64,000 nt of DNA from Anodontia alba (lineage: Eukaryota > Mollusca > Bivalvia > Lucinida > Lucinidae). Within the stretch, counting starts at the first letter, position 1; each line of letters begins with the position of its first letter. Where the stretch lies: contig OZ024828.1 of the NCBI GenBank assembly GCA_964016985.1, positions 32,832,924 through 32,896,923 of the forward strand. The letters are read 5' to 3'. Below are positions 44,786 to 57,620 of the stretch, one piece after another. The notes under the pieces were generated by a model, which saw only the letters and a program-made list of their open reading frames with translations, had not been told where the DNA came from and did not search any database. The position numbers and the translations under genes were made by a program.

Positions 44786-45732
44786 CAGAAGGTACGTTTT
44801 CTCTCTTTGCAGCGCATCTGATAGGGTCACTGAGATTGTGTTATGTGTGTATCATACTGTTGCCCATGACTTTTATAACTGGTAATTTTATATGGGTGTC
44901 AGAGCTTCCGAATTTTCTCATGTATCGCGAAATAGTAACATGTCTAGTGCTCTCTCTTTGAATAAAGCAGTTAATTCTTAATGCGTTTCATTTCTAGATG
45001 AAACAAATTTAAACGTTCTCGTCAAGGCGGGCATCAGGCGGAGACGAAGAATATTGCTTGTGAACGCCTTTAGTGTTTTTGTTTGCTGAAGTTATACTGA
45101 TGTCGCACGCATATTGTCTTGACGCAGCATTCTGTCTTCTAGTTGTTCATACAATTTACGCTGATGTTAAGCAAATTTTAATCCGGGCTGTGAGAGAATA
45201 GTACCGAAAATTGTATGAATAAAATTAGTATGCAAATATGGGAACTGAAATTCAGACTTTTAGCTTGCACTGAATGATGAAAACTATTAGACGATTTTAG
45301 TATCTCTGAAAAGGCCTTCGGTCTTCACTGACAATTATAAAAGGTTTTTTTTTTGTTTTTGTTTTTTTGTTTGTTTTTTGTTTTTTCATCAGCTATAGCA
45401 AGCTAAAAGTATTAATTTTCATTCTTAAATAAGAGCTCTGTCAAGTCATAAAGATATGAACACTTCATTTTAACAAAGCAACAAAAAAAAAAAAAAGATC
45501 GGCTCATGACTATATGACTATTATAAATGGTATTTTTATAAGGGTGTCAAAACTTCCCCAACTTCTCATGTATCGCAGAGTGGTGTTGACTAGAAATAAG
45601 ACCCATGTCAGACAGCCCGGAGTAGCTTCGTTTACAAGCTTATGTTGTAAGTCTCTTATTTCACTTGGTTTTACCAATTCAGGTCATACCAAAATTAGTT
45701 TTGAGCCCAATAACCCTTCATCAGAGTGTTAT
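44786..45732. other. Gene-free stretch
   Basis: No supported exon. 45340-45385 is T-rich with GTTTTT steps. Confidence 0.4.
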
Positions 45733-45733
45733 A

Positions 45734-45764
<31 letters not shown>

Positions 45765-46055
45765 GTTATTATTATTATGACTACTACAGTGGTGACAGCG
45801 TTTTTCATGTCCACGGAAACGCATACAAAACGCTTTTTAACGGTTTGGAAACGCAGCGTTTCGACCACGTTTAAACGATCGTTTACAGTTTTAGCCAATC
45901 AGATCATCGTTTCTGAAACGTTTCAAGCGTTTCAAATATTAACCAATCACATTAGCGTTCGGAAAACGCTGTCATGGAAACCATGTCTGGTTTCAAACGT
46001 TTTAGCGTTTGCAGAGTTAGCCAATCAAAATCCCGCGGACTCAATTTATTTTACA
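45733..46055 (+). repeat. Family K: (ATT)n plus GAAACG/CCAAT array, copy 1
   Basis: (ATT)n at 45733-45780 leads into a block with at least ten CGTTT/AAACG words and three CCAAT words (TAGCCAATCAG, AACCAATCAC, TAGCCAATCA). The mirrored copy is at 51245-51592. Confidence 0.7.

Positions 46056-46056
<1 letters not shown>

Positions 46057-46096
<40 letters not shown>
46057..46096. repeat. Poly-T tract
   Basis: About 40 T residues directly after the family K block. Confidence 0.9.
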
Positions 46097-46211
46097 CCAA
46101 TTTCACTTAATTATAATTGTTATAAAATTAATAAAAATAATAGTCAAATAATTTTATGGAGACGAGTATCTGATGCAATAAACAGGAAATGTGTTTTGAC
46201 GGAGAGTGATA

Positions 46212-46295
46212 GTGGCCGGACTCTGTAGCTCAGTCGGATGCGCTTCTGACTGGTGATCAGGAGTCGCGGGTTCGATGCTTGCCGGTGCAGTCAGG
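46212..46295 (+). mobile_element. SINE head (family S-like), copy 6
   Basis: CTGTAGCTCAGTCGGATGCG (A-box) and CGGGTTCGATGC (B-box), with CTGACTGGTGATCAGGAG between, as in copy 3. The body differs. Confidence 0.65.
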
Positions 46296-46864
46296 TAATA
46301 GTTGTTTGTTGCACACTATTTTCTCACCTGAGACAAACACTGGGTACATAAATATTTCGATTATGAATTACATCAAGTGGTATTAAAGCTACTTGATTAT
46401 ATTGTATGCAATGATTAGACTCACATCAATGAATGTAATATTTGTAATAATAATAATAATAACGATTACTAAACATATATTTTCAAGTCACGGTTTTGCA
46501 GATTAACATTTCACTGTATCCGCGTATACGGGGAGTTCCCTGTCCAAGATTGCGGCTAAGTAGCGGTTTGAAAAAATCTAGAGTAAATACATGTATTTCG
46601 TTATATTTTCCTTCCGCGATGATTTAGGATGTTAGATGGTGGCAATTAGCTATTAAAGACACAATTTAGATTGCATAACACGCTAATGACCATAAACAGA
46701 TAAAAATAAGAAGTTCTTGTTGACTTTGGCCAACCTTATAGGTACGGGCCTAATAAGGGGAAATTATTGACATTAGTAAAGTTTATGATTAAAACATAGA
46801 AACAGATAAGGTCGGTAATTTGGCGAAAGATTGGTGTGCATTTTTTTCCTTTTTATTCATTAAA

Positions 46865-46935
46865 ATATAGTTGGTTGTTTTTAATAAAATCGCCTCGCAA
46901 AGGCAGTTCTAATGAATACCCACAACATATTTTAT
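46865..46935. repeat. Module N, copy 5 (decayed)
   Basis: AAAATCGCCTCGCAAAGGCAG and ATGAATACCCACAACATAT minus one base; arms partly mismatched. Confidence 0.55.
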
Positions 46936-47444
46936 GGATAAATTATGGATAAATTAACACTTATGTCTTGATATGCTAGTTTATCATCAAATTCCCTCTT
47001 CTGCATAAATTTCCATTAGCACAATTTCAAAGCTTCGTCAAACTAAAAGATAGTCACTAAAAAGGGTATAATAAATAAATCCATTGCTCAGGAAAAGCAT
47101 AATTTTGGAGCACTTTTTTTTCGCAAAGACATTTAAGAATTATTTACCACGCTATGGTGCAGTTTCAGCAGACAAGAAATTAATAAGATTTTGTTTTTAT
47201 TTTTTTCTGAAAAATAGGATTTGAAATGTCAAATGCCATTTTACGGGAAATATAAGAACAAAATCTTTATTTTTCTTTCATTGCCAGCAATGAATAATGA
47301 TAGGAATGCCTTTCAACTTCCAGTTAAGAATGATTGATTATTGACTTTTGAAAGTACTGGAAAACACGTTGTGTCTTAAAATGCAATAAACAACGGAAAA
47401 GGAATTTAACAGTTTTTGGCAGAATCACTTTAATTCCTGCAAAA

Positions 47445-47605
47445 AAGAATGGACTTTCAGTGAATATGTGGATCAGTCTGCACATCCCGCAATCTTATCA
47501 GTCTGTGTTTTCTGGACGAAGAAGCAGTAGATCTTCTAGAGCGTGTGGTGAAGACTGATCAGACTGTGCAGACGTACAGGCTGATCTGAATATTCACTAA
47601 ACATA
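47445..47605. repeat. Family M repeat
   Basis: GTGGATCAGTCTGCACATCC, GTGAAGACTGATCAGACTGT and GTACAGGCTGATCTGAATA. Confidence 0.6.
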
Positions 47606-47884
47606 CAGAGTTTGTAGAAATAACTGTGTTTATGAAAATTCAGTTTGCGCAATTGCAGAAAGTAAATATTCACATTTTAGGATACAATCATTTTTTTTTT
47701 TTTTTTTTTTAATTTCCTATCAGACTTATTATACAGTTCTCCATCAGTAGAATTAGGATCCAGTTTTTGAAGTGTTCTTATTTAGTTTAAAAATAAGTAA
47801 ATAAATAAATAAATAAATAAATAAATGAGGTTCATTTGAGAAACTTTATGATCGATTTATGATTATGATCATATCTTGTATTTT

Positions 47885-47985
47885 TATGTTTCTCCTCCAG
47901 AAAAAATATATGGTTGGTACTCATTAAAATTACCTCTGTGAGGTGATTCTAATAAATATACACAACAAAATTATTTTAGTGGAAA
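47885..47985. repeat. Module N, copy 6 (decayed)
   Basis: GGTACTCATTAAAATTACCT and AGGTGATTCTAATAAATATA; outer arms ATATATGGTTG and CACAACAAAATT. Confidence 0.55.
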
Positions 47986-48425
47986 AATGAAGACACACAT
48001 CAATTATTATCAAATACTCTATGCTACATGAATCTGGAGTACTGTGCAATTAATGCGTATAATATCATGATATTTTCCAATTTTTATTTATTTACATATT
48101 TATTTTTATTTATACTATCTCCTTTTTGTTCTTTCAAATGTTACATAATATTAGCCTGTGTATTTCTTAAGGAGGGTGAGGTATAGGAAATACTCATTCC
48201 ATGTATTGTTTATTGGAAGTTTTATGATATGCAGGTGCACTTCCAAATCTGTTTGGATGAGAAAAAAAAAAAAAAAAAAAAAAAAGAAACATCATGCATA
48301 AACAGATAATGCCTTAAAAGGATATATTGCTCGTATATTTGAAATTAAGACACACCAGACGTAATGTAAAAAATATATATCGAAGAAGACTTACTTAAAA
48401 AAACTGCTAAGTCAGTTTTGAACAA

Positions 48426-48427
<2 letters not shown>

Positions 48428-48470
<43 letters not shown>
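48428..48470. repeat. Poly-A tract
   Basis: About 43 A residues; a shorter one is at 48260-48284. Confidence 0.9.
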
Positions 48471-48471
<1 letters not shown>

Positions 48472-48808
48472 ATTTCAATTTCATCTATTCATCTTTGATA
48501 TAAAGTCATTTTCATTTTAAACTACCGAATACATGTAGATGCAAAGTAATTTTACCAATATTAAAAAAGAGGAATACATGAAAATATGTGATAAATATAG
48601 GGCATCCGCGCACTCTGATTTGCTTCGTAGCTGCTCATCTGTACATTGTCTTATTCGATACGATTTGCCAATAGTCTTGCACATTATCTTCTAATATTTA
48701 ACCTATTGTTACTGAATGAACTCACCCACCCTATATACTGGAAGATTCTAATTTCGATTTTAGGTATGCCAGACTATGTTATGTAGAGAAACAAATGGTT
48801 GAACTAAT

Positions 48809-48877
48809 TGCAAATAGTGGATACCCTGATCAGACGTCACGTTCTGCGGCATCTGATCTGGGTCTCCACTGTTTGCC
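48809..48877. repeat. Family D hairpin, copy 11
   Basis: GCAAATAGTGGATACCCTGA with CTGGGTCTCCACTGTTTGCC around CGTCACGTTCTGCGGC. Confidence 0.65.
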
Positions 48878-49640
48878 AATTACCCTTTTAGGAGTATCCA
48901 GACTACAATGTGCTATAAATGCAACATTGATTTGTATGTTCATCCGTGCATTTTGATCTGATTCGTTACAGTTCGTCTGTACATTTTTATTATCATTATT
49001 ATTCGAAAGGATCTGCTGTTTCTCCAGTGCATCGTCTTCTAATATTTAAGTATAGGTTGCAATATGCAAAATACTAGATTAGAATGTGCATCCGCGCACT
49101 CTGCTCTGGGTCATTGCTGCTCGTCCATACATTTGATCTTCGTCTTCTAATATTAAAATATAGCGTTCTTAAGGTTAACAGCTTTGCATATACATGCCAA
49201 AAATGTTTTCATAGTGAGAATATACTTTCATGAAAGCCCTCCAGCAAGATATTTGCCGACTGTCCACATAATTGCCATGATGTGCACAGTGCATCGTATT
49301 CGAAAAATAATGGCCCAAACAAGTAAAAATGGACCTATTTATATTTTACAAATCTGATCAGTCTGTGTATTAGATGGATACTGAGCGATTCATGTATTAC
49401 AGTATTTTATACTAATGACCTGATCAGTGAACTGAGTGGACACCATTATGCACTAGACTGATCCACTCACTTTAATCTGAGTAACACCTATGCTCAGAGG
49501 GACGTTTTCACTGGATAAGGATCTAATGAAAGGATTAGTATTGGTGGCACATAATTCTAACAATAAATTTCAGTAAAGCAGATCGTCTGTTCCAGCACCA
49601 TTTGTCTAAACGACAGTGTACATTTCATTTTAAAAAAAGG

Positions 49641-49688
49641 TGAGGGCGTGAGGGGAGGGACGTGAGGGGGAGGGGGGTGGGGGGGAGA
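49641..49688 (+). other. G-run cluster (possible G-quadruplex)
   Basis: Several G runs within 50 bases, including GGGGGAGGGGGGTGGGGGGG, enough for a four-run G-quadruplex motif. No gene is adjacent. Confidence 0.6.
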
Positions 49689-49724
49689 AATATTACTCAA
49701 AACAATAATGGCAATTTACAGGTT

Positions 49725-49920
49725 CGACGTAGTTCAGACTGGTGTTGAAAATCTTTGATCTTGATCCTGCTGCGCAAGCTGATCTGGTTTGATCGGCACT
49801 GGTTGAATATATATTAGCCCCTTTGAATAGAAATAAGAAACGACCTTTAAGTATTTGAGAACAGCTTAGACCAAGGTGAACCGGCATTTCCGCGCAGTCT
49901 GATCGTGGTCTACACATATC
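49725..49920. repeat. Family M repeat
   Basis: CTGCTGCGCAAGCTGATCTG and TTCCGCGCAGTCTGATCGTG are family M words in direct and inverted order. Confidence 0.55.
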
Positions 49921-50435
49921 ACCAACAGAATGGATTATGTCAACGATTCATTGTCCAGTTGAACCTTTATCACTCTCTGGGCTAACTCAGCAGATGGCAA
50001 ATTCATGACCTCTTTTCTTATTTTCTCCCGTAAAACAGGTTTAACATTTCACGCAAATCTCCACTGAAGACAATTTGCAGGGAAAGTGAAGTCCTGTGGA
50101 GATAATATGTATGAAAAGCCGACACCTGTTTTCAGGATAACATAAGAAAAATACTTCAAAATGTCATCAACTGAACATTCTGTACATTTCATGCAAATTG
50201 TCTTGAATAGAGACAACTGGCATGAAATGTCAAATCCTGTTTTCTGGAAAAACGAAGAAAATGTCATCACTTTGTTGTCTGCTGAATAAACCGAGTGGTA
50301 AAGGTTAACATTTAACCTGCTTTGTTTAGATATAAGCAGATGATATTATTATTATTGTTTTTTTTTTTTTGTTTTTTTTTTTTGATGTGAAAAGAGTTTA
50401 ACTCACTTTAATTTGGAGACCAAAAACAGGCTATT

Positions 50436-50502
50436 GGAAAACAGTGCAGATCCAGATCAGACACTGCAAAATGCGGCATTTGATCAGGGTAGCCATTGTT
50501 TG
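50436..50502. repeat. Family D hairpin, copy 12
   Basis: GAAAACAGTGCAGATCCAGA with AGGGTAGCCATTGTTTGCA around CACTGCAAAATGCGGC. Confidence 0.6.
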
Positions 50503-50763
50503 CACAGTTCAGTCATTTTTCGCTAGGATTATCTAAATCACATAACCTGACATGCCTAACATTGAATTAGACTCTTCCAATATAGAGTGTGGGGGAGTCT
50601 ATTTGGACATATATACTCTTGTTGCATCTTTTCACCTTTTCCCATGATGCTGTCAAATTGTGCTACATGGAAGACAAATAAAGAACTAAACTTGTATAAG
50701 TTTTATCTCTGGCATTTTTACTTATGGGATTATTTCCTATGACATTTTACCAGGTAGCCTCTG

Positions 50764-50868
50764 GCATAATAATAATAAATAAATAAAAATAAAATAAAAA
50801 TAAAATAAAAAAAAATAAATAAAAATAAAATAAAATATAAAAGTAAGGTAAATAAAATAAATAAATAT
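50764..50868. repeat. AAATA/AAAAT low-complexity tract
   Basis: A-rich sequence with repeated ATAAA and AAAAT units. Confidence 0.9.
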
Positions 50869-51244
50869 TTTCTTGGTTAAGGCATTCTGATATTGTCAAA
50901 CCATTTGCAGGCAATTTGTATGAAATGCCAAAATCTGTTTTCAGGAAATATATATAAACTTCAAAATGTCATCTGCTAAATATTTTATACCGAGTACTAT
51001 GTGCTAAAACATTTAATTGACAAAAGACGTTGATTGTCATGATTGCAGTGTAAAAATAATAGGCTTCACAAAGTATAATAATTAATCATGTTAATTCTTT
51101 CGAAAATACCAAAATATATATTATAAAGAAAATATAAATAAATAAAATAAAATAAAATAAATATAATTTTAATACGTAGATACAGAGTACTTTAGTTGTA
51201 ATAAACACGGTTTAATACGGTCCAACAGGTATTTATGATTCGAT

Positions 51245-51550
51245 TGGTCTAACATACAAACGGTGCGAAACGGTCAAATGATTGGCCGAAACGGAAAAAG
51301 CGTTTCGATAAGGCAAGCTGATTGGCCGAAACGGTGAAAAGCGTTTCGAGAAAACGTTTGTATCTCCTCAGTGCGCATATGCAAATTAAGCGTTTGAGTG
51401 AAACGCTTTGCTCTGTAATTTGATTGGCCGAAACGATATGAAACGCTAGAAACGTTGTCGAAACGCAAACGTTATGCCACGATTTTAAAACGCACCCCAA
51501 ACGCATAAACGGACAAGAAAAACGTAATCGCTACTGTATATTAATATTAC

Positions 51551-51581
<31 letters not shown>

Positions 51582-51592
51582 ATTATTATTAT
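51245..51592 (-). repeat. Family K: GAAACG/CCAAT array plus (ATT)n, copy 2 (mirror)
   Basis: GATTGGCCGAAACG occurs three times (51276-51430) with many GAAACG and CGTTTC words, then (ATT)n at 51546-51592. The order is reversed relative to copy 1, so the two copies are inverted. Confidence 0.7.
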
Positions 51593-51734
51593 ATGTGTTC
51601 CACTGAGATGTTCTACAGATGAGGCAGACGACCTTAATTCGGACCGAACTTGTATTTGTAATTTATAGCATCAGAATTAAGGGTGAGGTTTCAAGCGAGT
51701 ACAGCTGGTTTAAACTCCAAGTATTTTTCAAACT

Positions 51735-52140
51735 GATCGTTCCAAGGCGGTTCCTTTGTTGCAGGTCTTTTTTTGTGTGTGTGCGTGTTCCGGTGGTTTC
51801 ATATGTTGCGTATGTTTAGTTAGTACATTACAACCTCTTTATAATACGGTTTGTTATAACACGATTTCGAATATAACACGGTTAAAAGATGGATCCCAAA
51901 AATGTATAGATTATATTGAAAAATGACCATAAATGGTCATTTTTTAATATTATCTATACATTTTTGTTTGGATATAACACGACTGTTTAACTAACACGGT
52001 TTATCCGACGGACCCCAACAATAGTGTTATAAAGAGGTCGTGGTGTATTTGTTTCTCAGCTCTCCTTCTTTAGTTGCCTCGGGAAGGCTGTGCTTCGTGA
52101 TTGTAGCATTTCCTGGGTATCTTCATTTATATTTTGAAGG
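51735..52140 (+). repeat. Dispersed host repeat, copy 2, carrying insertion J2
   Basis: CCAAGGCGGTTCCTTTG, CGGTGGTTTCATATG and CTCGGGAAGGCTGTGC match the copy at 1985-2260. Here a family J MITE lies between the second and third blocks. Confidence 0.6.
51825..52046. mobile_element. Family J MITE, copy 2
   Basis: ACAACCTCTTTATAATACGG to GTTATAAAGAGGTCGTGGTG, with a central palindrome ATGTATAGATTATATTGAAA and its inverse. Confidence 0.85.
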
Positions 52141-52143
52141 TAA

Positions 52144-52382
52144 CATTACGAAAACACGCCTATTGCATGTATAGAAAATTTCACCTCCAAAAACTGATTT
52201 TTTTTAGATAAAAAACTCTGATATTTTTCATATTTGTGCTCTAAACGTAGATTGTGGGTACCCACAATCTATGTTTTTGAGTAGAAATAAGAAAATAATG
52301 TATACCCCTGTAAACCCCAGTTTTACTATATAAAAGTGGGGTTTAAGGGGGTGAAAATTATATAATTATAAATTATCGTGAT
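52144..52382 (+). mobile_element. Family C MITE, copy 15 (hairpin precisely lost)
   Basis: It has the family C left end. The centre reads GATTGTGGGTACCCACAATC, so only the 12-base palindrome GTGGGTACCCAC of the hairpin remains. The right end is rearranged. Confidence 0.88.
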
Positions 52383-52456
52383 AAAATGCGAGCTGCAAAT
52401 GTTCAGATCAGCATATGAAGATGTGTAGTCAGATTGTACGGTTTGCTTGCAAACCC

Positions 52457-52522
52457 AGCTGGCATTCTTCTTAAATCTATTCTGGACCTGTCCGAGGAAG
52501 ATTTAAATAGAATGCTACGGTC
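52457..52522. mobile_element. Family F relic, copy 3
   Basis: CCCAGCTGGCATTC at the left and AAATAGAATGCTA at the right match family F ends, but the GC-rich centre is gone. Confidence 0.5.
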
Positions 52523-52624
52523 AAATAAAAATATGTGTGCTTAGGGTAATCTTACCCTCTTTAAGTTTCCTGGTCAAACCTAATATAACATTTTTTTTTT
52601 ATGTTTTCTCAAAAAGCAATAAAT

Positions 52625-52663
<39 letters not shown>

Positions 52664-52730
52664 AATACAAGTACATTGTAGGAGCTACTGGGATAAACTA
52701 TTTATGCTGAATATTCGGACAAGTAGGTTT

Positions 52731-52786
52731 GAGCAAATAGTGTAGACACAGATGTAACTGTTTGATCAGGGTCTACACTGTTTGTC
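52731..52786. repeat. Family D hairpin, copy 13
   Basis: GCAAATAGTGTAGACACAGA with AGGGTCTACACTGTTTGTC; centre shortened. Confidence 0.6.
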
Positions 52787-53150
52787 AGTCTACCCAGTGC
52801 TTTTACACACATCAAAGGGTAGTCAAAAGGTCTTGGTTAAATTTTATGTGAATTATGGTGCAAAGTGCAAATATATCTGGTAATCATGGTATAATTCTAC
52901 ATAAAAAATATACAAAAAATAAGAAGAAAAAGAATTCTTACCTACCCTACCTATTTTTTTACATGTTGTCCTGAACACACATATTTGTTTTTTTTTTTTT
53001 TTTTTTTTTTTTTTTTGTTTTGATTTTTTTTTATTCTTTTTTTTATTATTTTATACTTTGATATTATCCCTATTTAAAATGCACTGTCGAAAGTGACTAA
53101 TATTCTACCGTATTGAGCGTTTGCACAGGTCATATTGTCGTGGAAGTTCA

Positions 53151-53428
53151 CATTATGAAAATACGCCTATTCAAATATATTGAACATTTTACATTCAAAA
53201 AAGGAAAATTTTTAAATAAAAAAAATCTGATATTTTCATATTTCTGCTCAAAACATAGATTGTGGGTACTCGTTAGAACCGCCTCGGCGAGGCGGTTCGA
53301 ACGAGTACCCACAATCTATGTTTTTAGCAGAAATAAGAAAAATAATGTATACCCCTGTAAACCCCAGTTTTACTATATAAAAATGGGGTTTGAGGGGGTC
53401 AAAATTATATAGGCATGTTTTCGTGATG
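53151..53428 (+). mobile_element. Family C MITE, copy 16
   Basis: CATTATGAAAATACGCCTAT to ATAGGCATGTTTTCGTGATG, hairpin intact with one arm change (GGTTCGAAC). Confidence 0.92.
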
Positions 53429-53764
53429 ATCACGCCGTAGCGTGCGCGATACATGTATCTGCTGAAGTCGGGTCACGTTTTTGGTTTATTAAGCATTACA
53501 GGGTCTCAATCTCACTCAGATCGATTTTTCTTTTCAACTGAAGCAACGACAAAGTTCGTTAAAATTTCAAATTTATTGGGAATACCAAAATTTTAGAAAT
53601 CCGGATTGAACTCGCCCGCCAAAAAAAGTTTGTCGGCCATGTTTATTTACCTTCGTTACCAAGATTGTCATGTGACAAAATCTGTTACGTATTACAATGT
53701 ACTGCGCGGCATGTTTTTGAAACACGGTGCACAAAATAAAACGTTGCAATCATATTGATGTGTG

Positions 53765-53864
<100 letters not shown>

Positions 53865-54260
53865 GTAGACAGTAGCACTGATTATGGAAAAAATAAGAAA
53901 ATAAATGCAAGTATATAATAAAAAAATAAAAGAAAGCATTAAATAAGTGCAAGTACATAATAAAAAGGTTATTGGGTTAGTGTGGAGATGTATTTTGTGG
54001 GGACTTGTTGTTTTGGCGAAACCGACCGATCGCAAGCTCGTCGGTTCCTCTTTACAAAATATATCTACATACAACATATAATTATTTGGCCTACATGTAA
54101 CTGGGTAATCACTGGATCATGTTGTACAGTTTACTGGTGAAATAAAAGTTCTCTGTTTGGCCTGGGCTTATGCATTCATTCCTCGCATAATTAGTTTTAC
54201 CAGTATATACCGTATTTATCCTAATTATTCGGACAGCCTGTACAAACACTCATCCTCAAG

Positions 54261-54580
54261 GCGAAAACATGCCTCTTCAAATATATAGAAAATTTCACCT
54301 CCCAAAACTGAAAACTTTCAGATAAAAAACTCTGATATTTTTCATTTTTTTGCTCAAAACATTTTCAGATGAAAAAAACTCTGATATTTTTCATATTTCT
54401 GCTCAAAACATAGATTGTGGGTACTCTTTAGAACCGCCTTGGCGAGGCGGTTCGAATGAGTATTACATTCTATGTTTTTGAGCAGAAATAAGAAAAATAT
54501 TGTATACCCCTGTAAACCCAGGTTTTACTATAAAAAAGTGGGGTTTAAGGGGGTCAATATTATATAGGCATGTTTTCGTA
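54261..54580 (+). mobile_element. Family C MITE, copy 17, with internal duplication
   Basis: GCGAAAACATGCCTCTTC to ATAGGCATGTTTTCGTAAAG. The segment TTTTCAGAT...CTGATATTTTTCAT...GCTCAAAACA occurs twice in tandem before the hairpin. Confidence 0.88.
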
Positions 54581-54693
54581 AAGTAAAGCAGCATTCCCAT
54601 CAGTGTTTACACTGTTCGCCGTTCCATCACCTACTTTAGACACATATTCAGGTAATCAAGTTTCAGAGGACTTGTTAATGAGAAGTATTTGGT

Positions 54694-54835
54694 GGTAATT
54701 GTAGGATAATTTTCTTATTTTTCCATAGAAAAACATATGTTGTGGGTACTCATAAGAAGCACCTTGCCGAGGCGCTTCTAATGAGTACCCAAAACATATT
54801 TTTTTATTGAGAAATGAAGACAATTATCCCCAAAT
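54694..54835. repeat. Module N, copy 7, with extended arms
   Basis: AACATATGTTGTGGGTACTC with GAGTACCCAAAACATAT, and outer arms GGATAATTTTCTTATTT with AATGAAGACAATTATCC. It has its own outer inverted sequence, different from A and C, so it may be another family's centre. Confidence 0.7.
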
Positions 54836-54939
54836 TATCATCAAATACTCTTTCTTAACAAGTTCTCTGCGATTACAAATTTTAGGAGATGCACGGTACA
54901 GCGTTTACATGTCTGCATATTAAGGGAAACCGATTCTTT

Positions 54940-55165
54940 AGGGGAAACAATTCTGTTACAGTTGTTTTGTCCCCTTCTGAAAATGGCCTACTTAAAAAAG
55001 AAAAGATTGCGCTCACATAAAAAAAAAAATCTCTCTGGGAGCAAATTCTGTGTAGATTTCTTTTCAGAGGGGATGTGAGTTAGTGTGCAGTAAAAGAAAC
55101 AGAAGTCACAAAAGTAATCTTTCTTTTCTAAACATCTACCAAGTGTACCTAGACCCCTTAAAGGG
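54940..55165 (+). repeat. Family E repeat, copy 9
   Basis: GGGGAAACAATTCTGTTACA, CTCTCTGGGAGCAAATTC, AAACAGAAGTCACAAAAG and ACCAAGTGTACCTAGACCCC follow the family E order. Confidence 0.65.
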
Positions 55166-55545
55166 ACACGAGCCCTCCTAATGTGTTTTTGAAATCTTTC
55201 AGAAAGTCATTTTAGCTTGGTGCTTCAGACAGAATAAATAAATTTCCAAACTTTTGTCATGATTTTATGCAAAAACCATTTGTCGTACTACCAATGCTCA
55301 CAAAGTTTCATTCTAGACATTGGTTTTTAAAACATCCAATATTTTTACTTTTTTCCATAGTAAAAATGATTGCAAATTATACAGAAATCTTTGGGGTAGG
55401 TAACTTGGAGGCAGATTTTCAACAATTTCGGCTTGTTCAAGTTTTCTGAAATTTTCACAATATTGTTGTGAAACAGCAATAATTTAAATTCAGTAAAGAA
55501 AAGTTAAAATATTTTCTTAGACAGAAATTCAAACATATCACTTTA

Positions 55546-55824
55546 CATAACGAAAACATACCTATATAATTTCGACCCCCTTAAACCCAATTTTATATAG
55601 TAAAACTTGGGTTTAAAGGGGTATACATTATTTTTCTTATTTCTGCTCAAAACATAGATTGTGGGTACTCGTTAGAACCGCCTCGCCGTGGCGGTTCTAA
55701 CGAGTACCCACAATCTATGTTTTGAGCAGAAATAAGAAAAATTTCAGAGTAGTTTTTAGCTGAAAATTTTCAGTTTTTGGATGTGAAATTTTCAATATAT
55801 TTGAACAGGCATGTTTTCGTAATG
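55546..55824 (-). mobile_element. Family C MITE, copy 18 (reverse)
   Basis: CATAACGAAAACATACCTAT to ACAGGCATGTTTTCGTAATG, intact hairpin (GCCTCGCCGTGGC centre). Confidence 0.92.
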
Positions 55825-56632
55825 ACTATAGAAATTGCATAGAATCAGACCAAGTTTTTGGTCGTATATTTAATTTTTGGTTAAGTATTTGAGAACTAAA
55901 CACAGAAATAGAAAAGACAAATGGTTTCTGATAAGATATGGTCAGTCAGAACAAAATATTTGTATTTAAAATAAAACGCCAAGCAAAAAAAAACACCTCT
56001 TTTCGAGTTATGTACGGATGGAAGATTTAACATATCATTCATTCTGCTGTACTTTAATTAAAATGAAAAATGCTCCGCCATTTTGCATATTTAATGAGGC
56101 TCTGTGACTCCATAAGCCTTAACTAATCGTTCAAACGTAAATAAATAAAATAAATTGTAGCTTCTCTAAACGAGAGTTGAATTTGCTTGAAAATCACTCC
56201 AGTTTTTCTTAGAATGATGATTTTATTCTATAACTTGAAATATTTAGATCTACAATAAATAATCACTATGGCGGAGTCTTTGACAATAGTTTAGAATAAG
56301 GCTGACACGATTAATCGGATAATCGATTAATTTATCGATAAATTCCACAAAAATGTCTATCATTACAGACCTGCTAATAATCGACCAATTAATTTCTGTG
56401 TCTGTTACTTTACCGTATTTACCCTTAGTATTCAGACACCTCACCATACTTCATCTAAAATTTGAAAAAGTCCAATTTACTACCCATTGTTGTGTCTAAA
56501 ACAGCCGGGTGAGTGGCAAAACGTGTAGACCCTGATGAGACGCCGTGTTTGCTCAGGCCTGTCTGACAAAGTACATACAAACTGATAATCGATAATCTGA
56601 TTAGCCAGCCTTAGTTTCGAAGTATTTAAATG

Positions 56633-56634
<2 letters not shown>

Positions 56635-56682
<48 letters not shown>
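56635..56682. repeat. (ATT)n microsatellite
   Basis: Sixteen ATT units. Confidence 0.95.
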
Positions 56683-57047
56683 TCGATTTTGATCAAATTT
56701 GCATCCAAATACCTGGTTTGACAAGATTATTTATCCTAGGAACGTTCTTCTAGAATATTATTTTCTCTTCAGCTAGTTCCATTACGGTAGGAGCAATGAA
56801 AACTGCTGTATAACTGCAAGGTTAATAAAATTAACACCTGCACTAATAGAAATTTTTTTGCATTTTGTGTTAGCCTTAACGCAAACTGAAGACAAACATA
56901 CACAAATTGAAAATTTTTACATTTTGTGGTAGCCTAAACGCAAAATGTAGAATTTTCTACATTTCTACATTTTGAGTTATAACATCACCATAACATTACC
57001 ATGTACTTCAGCACTGCAAGAACAAAAATGTAGATGACATATATATA

Positions 57048-57379
57048 CAGTCGACTCTCGTTATCTCGAATTCCAAGGGACTCTCTGAAATACTTCGAGA
57101 TATCCGTAGTTCGACATACCAGGTTTGCAGAATTGAGGAAAAAATAATTTGATTAAACCACATTTAACAAACTGATAGGTAATTGGACTTTTGAAGTTAG
57201 AGATATAATGAAAATATTGTGGAAAAGAGGAGAAATTGCTCCATAGGAGCAATTTCTCCTCTTTTCTACAATATTTTCCATCTGTTCTTAGGTTTTCATG
57301 TATAGGCAGGGACCAGATTTTCACTTCGAGATAAGCGGTTATTCGAGATAAGCGAGTTCGAGATAACGAGAGTCAACTG
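57048..57379. mobile_element. Family B MITE, copy 3
   Basis: CAGTCGACTCTCGTTATCTC to GAGATAACGAGAGTCAACTG with TA on both sides. Central hairpin GGAGAAATTGCTCC with its inverse at 57228-57262. Confidence 0.92.
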
Positions 57380-57620
57380 TATATGCATGTACCGTCGCGA
57401 AACTACTTGAGCACTTCAGAACAGAAAGCGACTACGGTAAATATCCTAACATTTTGCATACCACAGTTTCTAAAAATGGATATGCAAACTGTGTAAGTCT
57501 CAGAGCAGTCTGATCAGCTCTACACTGTTTGCCATTCCACTAAATATTTTAAGAAACAATCGCCTAAAAAGCAGCAAAAGTTAGGCAAAGCAAGTAAGGA
57601 TTAAAAAATTTTACCAAATA

